From: Solimonas sp041659605
GTDB lineage: Bacteria; Pseudomonadota; Gammaproteobacteria; Nevskiales; Nevskiaceae
Assembly: GCA_041659605.1 (NCBI GenBank)
Contig: JBAZXW010000001.1
Span: forward strand, 124,001 to 188,000
Length of the DNA: 64,000 nucleotides
Direction: 5' to 3'
Shown here piece after piece: positions 26,896 through 36,195 of the stretch (position 1 is the stretch's first letter; every line of letters starts with the position of its first letter). The notes below the pieces were generated by a model, which saw nothing but the letters and a program-made list of their open reading frames with translations, was not told the origin of the DNA and did not search any database. The position numbers were made by a program, and so were the translations under genes.

Positions 26896-28695
26896 CTAGA
26901 ATGCGGACACGGGCGCCATCAGGCAGGTATCGTCCAGGCGCATCAGCAGTTCGGCGGCACGGCCGGCGCGCGGCAGTTCGTAACGAAAGAAGTAGCGGCA
27001 GGCCCAGTACTTGCCTTCGTAGAAGGCGCGATCGGGTCCGCTGGCCGTGGCCAGCGCCTGCGCGGCGACCCGCGCCTGACGCAGCCACAGCCAGGCCACC
27101 ACCGTATGACCGAGCATCTCGAGATAGGCCGAGGCGTTGGCAAGGCACAGGTCGCGGTGACCGTGGTCGGCTACATCACGAAGCGCGTGGGTCGTGCGCC
27201 GTACGCTGTCGACGCCGGCGTGCAAGGCCTGTGCGAACTCCTGCAGGGACGCCGTGTCCGCAGCAGCATCGGCATCGGCGGCGATGCACACAAGCAAATC
27301 ACGCAATGCCGCGCCACCCTGCATCAGCACCTTGCGATGCAGCAGATCAAGTGCCTGGATGCTGTTGGTACCCTCGTGAATCGGGTTGAGCCGGTTGTCG
27401 CGATACAGGCGCTCCACCGGATAGTCGCGCGTGTAGCCGTAGCCCCCGAGCACCTGTATCGCCAACTTGTTAGCCTCCAGACAGAACTCGCTGGGCCAGG
27501 CCTTGGCAATCGGCGTCAGTAGGTCGAGCAGCGCACGCAGGCGGGTCTGCTCCTCCGTGTTCTGTGCAACGGCCGCCTGATCGACCAGATACCCGCAGTA
27601 GAGACACAGGGCCAAGCCGCCTTCGACGTACGCCTTCTGCTGCAGCAGCATGCGGCGTACATCACTGTGCTCGATGATCATGACCTGCGGCGACAGCGGG
27701 TCGCGGATCTTGGGTAGCCGGCACTGGGGCCGCGCCTTGGCGTACTCCAGCGAATACAGGTAGCCCGCATAGCCCAGCATCACCGCACCCATGCCCACGT
27801 AGATGCGTGCCTCGTTCATCATGTGGAACATGCAGGCCAGGCCGCTGTTCTCGGCGCCGACTCGCTCACCGATGCATTCATCGGGGTCACCGAACGCGAG
27901 TGCGGTATTGACCGTGCCGCGGTAGCCCATCTTGTGATTGAGCCCCACCAGGCGCACGCCGTTGCGGCCGCCGAGGCGACCGGTTGCGTCGACCTCGAAC
28001 TTTGGCACGATGAACATCGAGATGCCCCGGGTACCTGCCGGCGCGCCGTCGATTCGCGCCAGCACCAGGTGCACGATGTTCTCGGACAGTTCGTGCTCGC
28101 CGCCGGAGATCCACATCTTGTTGCCGACAAGGCTGTAGCGGCCGTCGGCGCGCGGGATCGCCCGCGTGCGGATGTCGCCCAGCGACGAACCCGCCTGCGG
28201 CTCGGACAGGCACATCGTGCCGAAGAAACGGCCCGCCAGCATGGGTTGCATGTACCGCCGTTGCTGCTCCGCACTGCCATGCGCACGCAGCAGACGCGCT
28301 GCTGCGGAGGTCAGGAACACATAGGCGCTGGTGCCGACGTTGGCAGCGTTGAAGATGCCCTGCGCCGCCAGCGCGACCGCATTCGGCAGTTGCATGCCGC
28401 CCACATCCAGATCGAAGTCTGCGGTCAGGAAGCCCGCTTCAATGTAGGAGTCCAGCGCCTGCTTGACCTGCCCGATGATGTGAACCCGCTGACCGTCGAA
28501 ATGCGGCTCCTGGGCGTCCAAGGCCGCCGCGTGCGGCAGAAACTCCCGGGTCGCAAGGGCGTACGCGGCGTCGACAGCGGCGTCCAGGCTGGTGCGGTCG
28601 CAATGCGCGTACCGGGGGTGCGCCGTCAGCGCGCCGATACCGAGCACTTCGTGAAGTAGAAACTCAAGATCACGGCGATTGATCAAGTCCGCCAT
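26896..28695 (-). CDS. Acyl-CoA dehydrogenase, long form
   Basis: A 599-residue flavoprotein. The FAD-binding motifs MCLSEPQAGSSLGDI and WISGGEHEL and the catalytic Glu in NPIHEGTNSIQALDL are present, along with a C-terminal extension of about 120 residues typical of the 600-residue subgroup. It should introduce a double bond alpha-beta to a CoA thioester, giving the substrate of an enoyl-CoA hydratase such as the one at 18516-19388. Its neighbours are the HSL-type esterase upstream and the molybdoenzyme 13 bases downstream. Together they suggest degradation of an acyl side chain. Confidence 0.92.
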   Translation of the reverse strand: MADLINRRDLEFLLHEVLGIGALTAHPRYAHCDRTSLDAAVDAAYALATREFLPHAAALDAQEPHFDGQRVHIIGQVKQALDSYIEAGFLTADFDLDVGGMQLPNAVALAAQGIFNAANVGTSAYVFLTSAAARLLRAHGSAEQQRRYMQPMLAGRFFGTMCLSEPQAGSSLGDIRTRAIPRADGRYSLVGNKMWISGGEHELSENIVHLVLARIDGAPAGTRGISMFIVPKFEVDATGRLGGRNGVRLVGLNHKMGYRGTVNTALAFGDPDECIGERVGAENSGLACMFHMMNEARIYVGMGAVMLGYAGYLYSLEYAKARPQCRLPKIRDPLSPQVMIIEHSDVRRMLLQQKAYVEGGLALCLYCGYLVDQAAVAQNTEEQTRLRALLDLLTPIAKAWPSEFCLEANKLAIQVLGGYGYTRDYPVERLYRDNRLNPIHEGTNSIQALDLLHRKVLMQGGAALRDLLVCIAADADAAADTASLQEFAQALHAGVDSVRRTTHALRDVADHGHRDLCLANASAYLEMLGHTVVAWLWLRQARVAAQALATASGPDRAFYEGKYWACRYFFRYELPRAGRAAELLMRLDDTCLMAPVSAF

Positions 28696-28782
28696 GAGGA
28701 CGGTCTCCGTTCACTTGCTCGGGCTGCGAGGGCATGGGGAAGTGCACCACGACACGCAGTTCAATCCGCCACGAAACACTGC

Positions 28783-29739
28783 CTAGGCAAGCAGAATCTC
28801 CTTTGCCTTTGCTGCAAAGTAATCGAATGCCTCCTGTGAAATATCCAGAGCCTTACCGAAATTCAGGAAGCCATGGATGGTCGTCTCGAGGCACCGGTAC
28901 TCGACCTGCACGCCAGCGGCCTTCAGATGTTCGGCATAGAGCCGTCCGTCGTCACACAGCGGGTCATAGGCAGCCGTGACGATCAGCGTCGGCGGCATGC
29001 CCTTCGGGTCTTCCTTGAGCAACGGCGAGACCAGGGGACTGCGCCGGTCTTGCGCAGACCGCGTGTAGTGCTGGATCACGCCCTCGATCTGCGCCCGGGT
29101 CGGAATGAAGCCGCCGTCATCCCCCAGGCGGGTCCGTGACGGCGTCGTGAAGTCCTGCAGGGTGCAGGTGTTGGGATAGAACAGGAATTGCCCGGCGATG
29201 GGAAGGGTCGGATCGTCCAGCGCCGCCACGACCACGCCCGCGGCCATGTTGCCGCCGGCGCTCTCGCCGGCGATGCCGATCCGCTTGCGATCGACGCCCA
29301 GCGTATCCGCGTTGGCGGCGATCCAGCGAACCGCCGCGCAGATGTCTAGAAGGCCCATGGGGAACTTGTGCTCCGGGGCAAGCCGGTAATCGACGCTGCA
29401 GATGAACATGCCCGCTCGCACGCAGATCTCGCGCATGATCGCGTCATGCGTGTCCAGATCGCCGACGACATAGCCGCCGCCGTGCACGTAAACGATTGCG
29501 GCGAGCGGCGTGCCCGGATTTGCTGCCTGCGGCCAGTAGAGACGCACCGGCACGTAGACCCCGGAACCCGGCACCGTCCGGTTCTCGACCCGGCCAACAT
29601 CCAGCGTCGGACGCGCCAGCGCCAATGCGATCTGCCGGAAGTCGATTCTCTGCTGCTCGATGGACGCGAGGCCGACCTGGTCCAGCTGCCCCCGGGTCTG
29701 CAGCTCCCAAAGCGCCCGCGATTGTCTATCCAGTTCCAT
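28783..29739 (-). CDS. HSL-family alpha/beta hydrolase (esterase)
   Basis: A 318-residue esterase of the hormone-sensitive-lipase family. The oxyanion-hole motif HGGGYVVGDLDTHD, the nucleophile elbow GESAGGNMA, the Asp in AAYDPLCDDG and the His in TIHGFLNFG give a complete catalytic set. It probably hydrolyses an ester to release the acid that the rest of the island degrades. It follows the small membrane protein gene by 25 bases and precedes the acyl-CoA dehydrogenase gene. Confidence 0.92.
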   Translation of the reverse strand: MELDRQSRALWELQTRGQLDQVGLASIEQQRIDFRQIALALARPTLDVGRVENRTVPGSGVYVPVRLYWPQAANPGTPLAAIVYVHGGGYVVGDLDTHDAIMREICVRAGMFICSVDYRLAPEHKFPMGLLDICAAVRWIAANADTLGVDRKRIGIAGESAGGNMAAGVVVAALDDPTLPIAGQFLFYPNTCTLQDFTTPSRTRLGDDGGFIPTRAQIEGVIQHYTRSAQDRRSPLVSPLLKEDPKGMPPTLIVTAAYDPLCDDGRLYAEHLKAAGVQVEYRCLETTIHGFLNFGKALDISQEAFDYFAAKAKEILLA

Positions 29740-29764
29740 GTTCGTATTTCCTGCTCAGGAGAAC

Positions 29765-30244
29765 TCAGTCATATCTGGACGCGATGAACAGCGCCAGCGC
29801 CACACAAACGGTGCCGTAGCGGAAGGCGCCCTCGACCGACTGCAGCATTGACGGCGACCACATGTGGAAGTAGCCCTCGCCGATCACGATGAACAACCCA
29901 TACCAGACGAGCATGCCAATCGCGCCGGCGCCGATGGCCGCCGACTTCGCCGCGTGAAAAGACTCTGCGCTGCCGCAGCGCATGCGAAACATTCGATATG
30001 CGCCGCTCAACCCGAACACGGTGATGGACAACTCACCGGCCATAATCGTGATCAACGCCACGGTGGCGATCCAGGGTGCGTGTAGCCCGGGACCGATCAT
30101 TCTGTAGTAAGGCTGCTCGACGCCGGAGATCACCATCGAAACGGCGGCGTGGGCCGTCACCGCATTGAACACGTTGCCCACAAAGAAGAGCAGGCCGATC
30201 AGACCGATGAACAACGCTGACGCGATCTTCAGGTGGCGGATCAT
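29765..30244 (-). CDS. DUF2165-family small integral membrane protein
   Basis: A 159-residue protein with four predicted membrane segments. The N-terminal helix (KIASALFIGLIGLLFFVGNV), a second helix around WIATVALITIMAGELSITVF, a third around GAIGMLVWYGLFIVIGEGYF and a C-terminal helix match DUF2165. The function is unknown. The ATG at 30244 is preceded by GGGGAG; an earlier in-frame start at 30265 is less likely. It is the first gene of the minus-strand island and divergent from the LAL-type regulator. Confidence 0.8.
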   Translation of the reverse strand: MIRHLKIASALFIGLIGLLFFVGNVFNAVTAHAAVSMVISGVEQPYYRMIGPGLHAPWIATVALITIMAGELSITVFGLSGAYRMFRMRCGSAESFHAAKSAAIGAGAIGMLVWYGLFIVIGEGYFHMWSPSMLQSVEGAFRYGTVCVALALFIASRYD

Positions 30245-30418
30245 TCGCTCCCCTCTCCCCGGCAATGACAGCCGTCATGCCTGCACTGGGGACCATTCTC
30301 GGGGCAGTTTCCCGTTTGGACACCCCCTCGTGGCGGGTGGGCGGGTGGCGCGGGTGGAAGTCATACTGTCAGGCGCTGGGGGACCATTCCGACGAACGTG
30401 CAGCATACGAGCGAGCCG

Positions 30419-33142
30419 ATGAAGAGCGAGCTGACCACGACCATCGTCAAGACCAAGCTGCTGCCACCACGCATCGGCAGCGCGCCCCTGCGTCGCGGAC
30501 GAATTCTCTCGACGTTGGAGAGCCGGCTCGACCGGCGGCTGACCCTGATTCTCGGTCCGGCCGGATCCGGGAAGTCGACCTTGACGGCGCTATGGCGCCA
30601 GGCGCTCGTGCAGAAGGGCTTCGACGTGGCTTGGTACAACTGCGGCTCGGACGATGACGAAGCGCAGTTCGTGACCTACCTGACCAGCAGTTTTGGGGTC
30701 AACGGGCTGTTCATTGGGGCAGACTCCCTGGACATCTACAACCGCTACGGCGGCAAGTCTCTGGATGCCTGCCTCGCGGCTCTGATCAACGACATCAATG
30801 ATTACGCAAAGCCTCTGTATCTGGTGCTGGAGGATCTGCACGACGTCAGGTCCCCGGCGATTACCCGCTTTCTGGAACGCCTGCTGGCGCTGGCACCTCC
30901 GAATTTCCGCCTGATCATCAGCTCGCGAGTGCGACCGTCGTTCAGTCTGCTGCCGCTGACCGTCCAGGACCAGCTCACGGAAATCAGCTTCGTCGACCTG
31001 CGCTTTACCTACGAGGAATCCGTCCAGTTTCTGCTCAGCCGTGGCGTCGATACGCTGACTGCCGCCCAGTTGCATGCACTACATGACCTGACCGATGGTT
31101 GGGCGGCTGGACTTCAGCTTGCGGCGTTCTCTCTGAACAAATCGTCGGACCCCGATGACTACCTGCGTCGCATCGCGGCTTCGTTGACCTCCGCTCAGGG
31201 CAACAACTTCCATGAGTATCTGCACGAATCGATCACCCATCATGTCGATGCCGCAGATATCGGGTTCCTCGCGAAGATCTCCGCCTGCCGAAGATTCAAT
31301 CGCGAGCTGTGTGAGCTGATCACCGGCAACTCCAGCGCCGGGGAATTGCTCGCACGGTTCGAGTCGGACAATCTCTTTCTGATTCCGATCGAATCAGATG
31401 ATGCCACGCCCTGGTACCGGTTCCACCGCCTGTTCGCCAAGTTCCTGAACGAAAGGCTGCTGCAGCTGCCAGAGGACGAACTGAAGAAGCTCAACCAGCT
31501 GGCGAGCCACTGGTTCGGCAGCAAGGGGCTCTATGTCGAGGCCATCCGCCACGCACAGTACGCCGGCGATGAGGCGTTCTGCATCGAGCTCATCGATCGC
31601 GCCGCACGCTCAACGATCAACAGCGCGAATTTCGTCGCACTGCTGAAGTGGGTGAGCCCGCTTCCCCGAGACAAGCTGCGGGATCGGCTGAATCTGCTGC
31701 TGTGCATCGGCTGGGCGCAACTCTGCTGCGGTCGCCTGAAGGACTTCGACTGGACGCTCGACGCGATCCTCGAACATCCCGGCACCGCCAGGCCGGGCAC
31801 GCACTTCGAGGTGGAACTGCTGCAGGCTTTCAGGCTCAACCAGCTCGACGACACTGCTGGTGCGCTGGCCCTGGTTGCGCCGTACATCGCGCGCAAGCCG
31901 GACGCGAGCGCGCTGTCGCTGATCCTGCTGAGCAGCATCGCCGGCTGGGCACTGCTCTACGCGAACCGCTTCGAAGAAGCCCGCGACGTGGTGCGCAGCG
32001 GGGCGCACGCGGTCCTGCCGGAGCGGCCGCACCGTCCCAGCTCGTTCGCAGATGCCGTCATCGGCGTCAGCTTCCTGGTCCAGGGCAATCTGCCTCAGGC
32101 CAGGAAGTGTCTGCTGCGCTTGGTCGAAGATGCCGCGCGCTCGGCGGCGATGAGCGCCGAAGTCGAGCGCTATGTCTGCGGCTATCTGGCCGAAGTCCAT
32201 TTCCAGCTCGATGAGCTGGTGCAGGCGGAGCGCCTGCTCAGCGAGTGCGGCGATATCGTGGATTCCATGGGGCCGACGGACAGTGTGCTGTTCGCCTGCC
32301 GCACGCAGGCGCACCTGTGCCGCGTGCGCGGTCGGCCCGAGGCGGGTGCCCGCATCCTGGAGCGGCTCGAGGAGGCGGCGCGGCGGCGCAACGCGGACCG
32401 GATCACCGCTGTATGCATCGCCGAGCAGATTCATCTTGAGGTCCAGGGCAGGCAGCTGTCGATCGCCTTAGAGGCGATGCAGCGGTTACGCCCGCTGGCG
32501 GCCAAGTATCGCGCCCGGCGCGACTGCGCGTTCGCCGAGATTCCGCGGGCCGCCTCGATTTCGGAGGCACAGATCGCGGCCGCATTGGGCCAGCACGGCG
32601 ATGCGCTGAAGATTCTGGAGCCCCTCATCGCACAAAGCGAGTCACGCGGCCGCCTCCATGAAGTTGCTCTGCTGCAGGTGCGCTCCGCGACCAGTCATGC
32701 CGCGTTGGGTGATCGCGCCCGATCGCTGGGCGCCGCTGGCAAGGCGCTGCGGATTGCTAGCACGTTCAGCATGAAACGCGTGTTCCTGGATGAAGGCGAC
32801 GCTGCCCTGGAACTGTTGCGCGAACTGCAGCAGCAGGACCTTGCCGACGCAGAGCGGCAGTATGTCGAGCGTGCGCTGCAGTCCGCACAGCACGCATGCG
32901 AGCCTGACAAGGGCGCCACCAGTGCTGCCGGAACGAGCAGCCAAGCCGCGTCGCTTTCAGAACGCGAACTGGAGATTCTGCAACTGCTCGCCAAGGCATT
33001 CTCCACGAAGAATATCGCTCGAACGCTCAATTGCTCGGTTCACACAGTTAAGTGGCACCTTAAAAACATCTACTCAAAACTGGGCACTTCGTCGAGAGAA
33101 GGCGCTGTTGTGACAGCGAGAAATTGCAGAATTGTGATTTGA
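30419..33142 (+). CDS. MalT/LAL-type LuxR-family ATP-dependent transcriptional activator
   Basis: A protein of about 907 residues. The N-terminus TKLLPPR is typical of the MalT group and is followed by a Walker A motif GPAGSGKST and an NB-ARC-like STAND ATPase (FRLIISSRV, GWAAGLQLAAF). The middle is a long helical TPR-like sensor region. The C-terminus is a LuxR HTH (SERELEILQLLAKAFSTKNI, SVHTVKWHLKNIYSKLGTSS). Such proteins activate catabolic genes when an inducer binds. It is divergent from the first gene of the aromatic island and is the obvious candidate activator. The start could also be the GTG at 30398; the ATG at 30419 has a GAGCGAG just upstream. Confidence 0.9.
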   Translation: MKSELTTTIVKTKLLPPRIGSAPLRRGRILSTLESRLDRRLTLILGPAGSGKSTLTALWRQALVQKGFDVAWYNCGSDDDEAQFVTYLTSSFGVNGLFIGADSLDIYNRYGGKSLDACLAALINDINDYAKPLYLVLEDLHDVRSPAITRFLERLLALAPPNFRLIISSRVRPSFSLLPLTVQDQLTEISFVDLRFTYEESVQFLLSRGVDTLTAAQLHALHDLTDGWAAGLQLAAFSLNKSSDPDDYLRRIAASLTSAQGNNFHEYLHESITHHVDAADIGFLAKISACRRFNRELCELITGNSSAGELLARFESDNLFLIPIESDDATPWYRFHRLFAKFLNERLLQLPEDELKKLNQLASHWFGSKGLYVEAIRHAQYAGDEAFCIELIDRAARSTINSANFVALLKWVSPLPRDKLRDRLNLLLCIGWAQLCCGRLKDFDWTLDAILEHPGTARPGTHFEVELLQAFRLNQLDDTAGALALVAPYIARKPDASALSLILLSSIAGWALLYANRFEEARDVVRSGAHAVLPERPHRPSSFADAVIGVSFLVQGNLPQARKCLLRLVEDAARSAAMSAEVERYVCGYLAEVHFQLDELVQAERLLSECGDIVDSMGPTDSVLFACRTQAHLCRVRGRPEAGARILERLEEAARRRNADRITAVCIAEQIHLEVQGRQLSIALEAMQRLRPLAAKYRARRDCAFAEIPRAASISEAQIAAALGQHGDALKILEPLIAQSESRGRLHEVALLQVRSATSHAALGDRARSLGAAGKALRIASTFSMKRVFLDEGDAALELLRELQQQDLADAERQYVERALQSAQHACEPDKGATSAAGTSSQAASLSERELEILQLLAKAFSTKNIARTLNCSVHTVKWHLKNIYSKLGTSSREGAVVTARNCRIVI

Positions 33143-33295
33143 ACCGAGGACGGAGCCTGATGCTCGATACTCCCGATAACGGGGGACCTTGTCGGCGCCC
33201 TCCCCGAGCGACAGCCCTAGCAAGACCGAGACACTCGACGCCCGTCGAGATATGCAGTGCCGATTTGTCCGACTCACCGGAGTTACTATTCCGTC

Positions 33296-34078
33296 ATGCG
33301 CGTACATATCCTTGTCTTCCTCGCCTTTGCAACGATGACGGGGCCGGTCGGAGCCCAACTGCTGCCGCAGCTGCCGCTTGGCGCGCAGCAGCAGCAGCAG
33401 CCCTCTGACTCAGGCGGCTCCTATCGCGACGATGCCGAACCGTTGCAGGCTTGGATCTCGGCCGATGCTCTGGAGCACTCCAGCCGCTGGAAGCGGGTCG
33501 ACAAGGACGAGCCGCTGCCGTGGATCGCGCCGGACGCGCGCGTCGAGGCCTACCTGCATGGCGGTCGCTACGACGAGTATGGCCGCCGCGATGAGGTTCG
33601 CTGGAAGATCGGTGAGCGTCTTGCTTACCCGGTCTACGCCTACGACTACTGGATCAGTGACTTCCTGCTGCGCGCCCCGATCTCGAAGGACTGGCCGCGC
33701 ACCGACGAGCGTATGCGCCGCCCGGGCGAGCGCTGGAGGCGCGACCTGCTGGAGTGCCCATACAGGTTGCAGCTCGTTTCGGTCGAGCCGGTTGTCGTGA
33801 TCATGGTGCCCGACGGGAACGCGCCCAAGCAGTCGGACCCTGGGACTACGCCGCGCAAGAACCTGACCTCGGCGGACTCGGCCATCGATCACGACGACAT
33901 CCGCTACTCGACGCGCTTTCCGGCTCGCGAGGGACTCATGTGGTTCTCGCCCGACGCGAAGGTGCAGCCGACCACACTGGCGCTGGACGCCAGCGGCAGC
34001 GCCCGCTTCACTGCTGGCATTGCTCGGATCGAGTGCCAGCGGCGTGAAGACACAATCGAGTGCAAGCGAGGGAGTTGA
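33296..34078 (+). CDS. Secreted protein of unknown function
   Basis: A 260-residue protein with a clear signal peptide (MRVHILVFLAFATMTGPVGAQ), a Gln-rich stretch, and then a soluble region rich in Trp, Tyr, Arg and Asp (for example PLPWIAPDARVEAYLHGG). A short Cys pair near the C-terminus (IECQ, IECK) may form a disulfide. No family was recognised. The ATG at 33296 follows GGAG and starts the signal peptide directly. Its stop nearly touches the stop of the convergent secreted-protein gene at 34080. Confidence 0.7.
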   Translation: MRVHILVFLAFATMTGPVGAQLLPQLPLGAQQQQQPSDSGGSYRDDAEPLQAWISADALEHSSRWKRVDKDEPLPWIAPDARVEAYLHGGRYDEYGRRDEVRWKIGERLAYPVYAYDYWISDFLLRAPISKDWPRTDERMRRPGERWRRDLLECPYRLQLVSVEPVVVIMVPDGNAPKQSDPGTTPRKNLTSADSAIDHDDIRYSTRFPAREGLMWFSPDAKVQPTTLALDASGSARFTAGIARIECQRREDTIECKRGS

Positions 34079-34079
34079 T

Positions 34080-35240
34080 TCAGAGCCAGACGCGCGCTGG
34101 CGCAACCAGCGGTGGGCCGCTCTCGATCGCCGGGTTTGGCACTTTCGTTCGCCCGAAAAGGGAGACTTGTCGCGCCCTCAGGAAACCCAGCAGCAGTCCG
34201 ACCACACCAGCGAACAGTGAGAAGGCACCGCCGCTCCCGCCTTCCGTATCAGACCCTGTTCCACTCCCTGGCTCGGCGCCAGTGCCGCCACCTGTTCCTG
34301 TTCCACTGACACGTGCAGCACCGGAGTCGGGGTCGATGATCAAGCTGGATGCGTCCACCGCCTCGAATTGCGCGGCCGGCACGGACTTCAGTTCGTCCAG
34401 CAACGAATCGCCCCAACGCGCGTCTTGCACGCCCTGGAAGAACCAGTCGGAGCCGTTGTCGGCGAGCAGGAAGCCGTAGCGTTTGAGCGCCGTGAGAATG
34501 GCCTGCGCCTCGGCGGAAAAGCCGGAGATGTCGTAGCTCGCCTTGAGACGGAAGCGCGCGCCCATCGGCGGCAGGTTGCTGTCGTTGGCGGCACCGGCCT
34601 GGTGGCGCGCCGGCCAGAGATAACTACGGTCGGTACGGCTGGCGGTCACGCGGATGGCGTGGTTGATGGCTCCGGCCTGCACCTCGTCGAAGCGCACCAG
34701 GCCAGGAAAGATCGGCAGGCCTGCGGCGTCAGCGGAAGTCCAGGTGTCAGGGCGCAAGGCGTTGGCGCCCAGATCGAAAATCGCGCCCGATCCGGCGGTC
34801 GGGTCGCCGCCGTTCCAGTTGGCGTCGTACAGCTCGAAGAGCACGCACGTGTCCTTGTCGATCATCAAGGCGTGCTGGTCGCCGCCCGAGCCAGCGCCGC
34901 CTTCGATCGGCGTGTTGCCGTCGAAGGGATACGGGCCGGGGTCACTCTCATCGGCATAGTCGAAGGCAATCGTCGCCAGCGCGTGCCGGCTGTCGACGAC
35001 GATGAAAGGCAGGCCATAGGGAAAGGCCCCGAAGTCCGGGTGCAGATTGCGCGTGGCTGCCGACATCGAGGCAAGCCAGGCGTCGCTGCGGGCGTGCACC
35101 GGCAGGTCAGAGATGTCGGTATTCCAGATGTTGTCCGCGGGCAGAACCGAGCACGAGGTGCCCGGCACCGGCGCGGCCGCGGCCGAGAACGCCAACAGCG
35201 CCGCGCAAGCTCCCTGCACCAAAATGCCTGTTGCTCTCAT
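34080..35240 (-). CDS. Conserved secreted protein with candidate GlyGly-CTERM sorting tail
   Basis: A 386-residue exported protein of a widespread uncharacterised family. A signal peptide (to about residue 23) is followed by CSVLPADNIWNTDISDLPVH, then FDYADESDPGPYP, ALRPDTWTSADAAGLPI and SYLWPARHQAGA. After residue 310 there is a Gly/Thr/Ser-rich linker, then EGGSGG (333-338), a hydrophobic helix (about 339-354) and Arg355/Arg357. This GG-helix-basic order resembles the GlyGly-CTERM signal cut by rhombosortase, although 29 extra residues follow. GAGGAG before the ATG at 35240 and the signal peptide fix the start. A rhombosortase-like gene lies at 53176-53814. Confidence 0.72.
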   Translation of the reverse strand: MRATGILVQGACAALLAFSAAAAPVPGTSCSVLPADNIWNTDISDLPVHARSDAWLASMSAATRNLHPDFGAFPYGLPFIVVDSRHALATIAFDYADESDPGPYPFDGNTPIEGGAGSGGDQHALMIDKDTCVLFELYDANWNGGDPTAGSGAIFDLGANALRPDTWTSADAAGLPIFPGLVRFDEVQAGAINHAIRVTASRTDRSYLWPARHQAGAANDSNLPPMGARFRLKASYDISGFSAEAQAILTALKRYGFLLADNGSDWFFQGVQDARWGDSLLDELKSVPAAQFEAVDASSLIIDPDSGAARVSGTGTGGGTGAEPGSGTGSDTEGGSGGAFSLFAGVVGLLLGFLRARQVSLFGRTKVPNPAIESGPPLVAPARVWL

Positions 35241-35398
35241 GGCACTCCTCAGTGTTAGCCGGTTCCATCGTGCCGTCATAGCGCCTGGCAAGGTGTGAAG
35301 CAGGTCGCGCAGGAGGATCATTGACTGGGCCGTCTCGCGATTCGGCAAGCACCGGGCGAACGTCCATGCGGGCGTCCTTATCTCCGCGATCCAGGCAC

Positions 35399-36181
35399 TT
35401 ACACAGCAGCCATCCCGATCACGCTGTATCCGGCGTCCACGTAGAGGATCTGGCCTGTGATGCCGGACGCGAGATCCGAACACAGGAACGCGGCGGCGTT
35501 GCCGACGTCTTCGATCGTGACGTTACGCTTGAGGGCCGAGGCGGACTCGGCCTGCGACAACATGCTGCGGAATCCCGTGATGCCGGCTGCGGCAAGCGTC
35601 TTGATCGGTCCTGCCGAGATCGCATTGACGCGAATCTTTTCTTCACCGAGCTCCGCCGCCATGAAGCGCACGTTGGCCTCGAGGCTGGCCTTGGCCGGGC
35701 CCATGACGTTGTACATCGGAATTGCGCGAACCGCGCCGAGGTAGCTCAGCGTGAGCATCGCACTGTCGCGACCCGTCATCAGCGGCCGGGCTGCCTTGCC
35801 CATGGCGGCAAACGAGTACGCCGAGATGTCGTGTGCGACGCGAAAACCCTCGCGGGTGACTGCGTCGAGATACTTGCCCTGCAGCTGGTCGCGCGGCGCG
35901 AATCCGATCGAATGGACCAGGGCGTCGAGCGCGCCCCACTGGCGCGCCAGTTCCGCAAACACTTCGTCGATCTCGGCGTCCACGGTCACATCGAGCGGCA
36001 GAACGATCTTGCTGCCACATTGGGCGGCGAAATCCTCGACTCTGTCTTTCAGACGCGGCCCCTGATACGTGAACGCCAGCTCTGCACCCTCACGTCGCAT
36101 TGCTTCGGCGATGCCCGTTGCGATCGATCGGTCGCTGGCTACGCCCGTGATCAGCGCCCTCTTCCCTGCGAGAAATCCCAT
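35399..36181 (-). CDS. fabI: Enoyl-[acyl-carrier-protein] reductase (NADH)
   Basis: A 260-residue FabI that reduces trans-2-enoyl-ACP in fatty-acid elongation. The N-terminus GKRALITGVASDRSIATGIA is the FabI nucleotide-binding variant, and the active-site Tyr and Lys are in MYNVMGPAKASLEANVRFM, spaced YX6K. It lies 14 bases after fabF on the same strand and is the last gene of the fabH-acpP-fabF-fabI operon. The ATG at 36181 is where homology starts. The main fab cluster at 49.8-53.2 kb has no enoyl reductase, so this may be the only one in the window for either set. Confidence 0.93.
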   Translation of the reverse strand: MGFLAGKRALITGVASDRSIATGIAEAMRREGAELAFTYQGPRLKDRVEDFAAQCGSKIVLPLDVTVDAEIDEVFAELARQWGALDALVHSIGFAPRDQLQGKYLDAVTREGFRVAHDISAYSFAAMGKAARPLMTGRDSAMLTLSYLGAVRAIPMYNVMGPAKASLEANVRFMAAELGEEKIRVNAISAGPIKTLAAAGITGFRSMLSQAESASALKRNVTIEDVGNAAAFLCSDLASGITGQILYVDAGYSVIGMAAV

Positions 36182-36195
36182 CTGTGGTCTATTGC

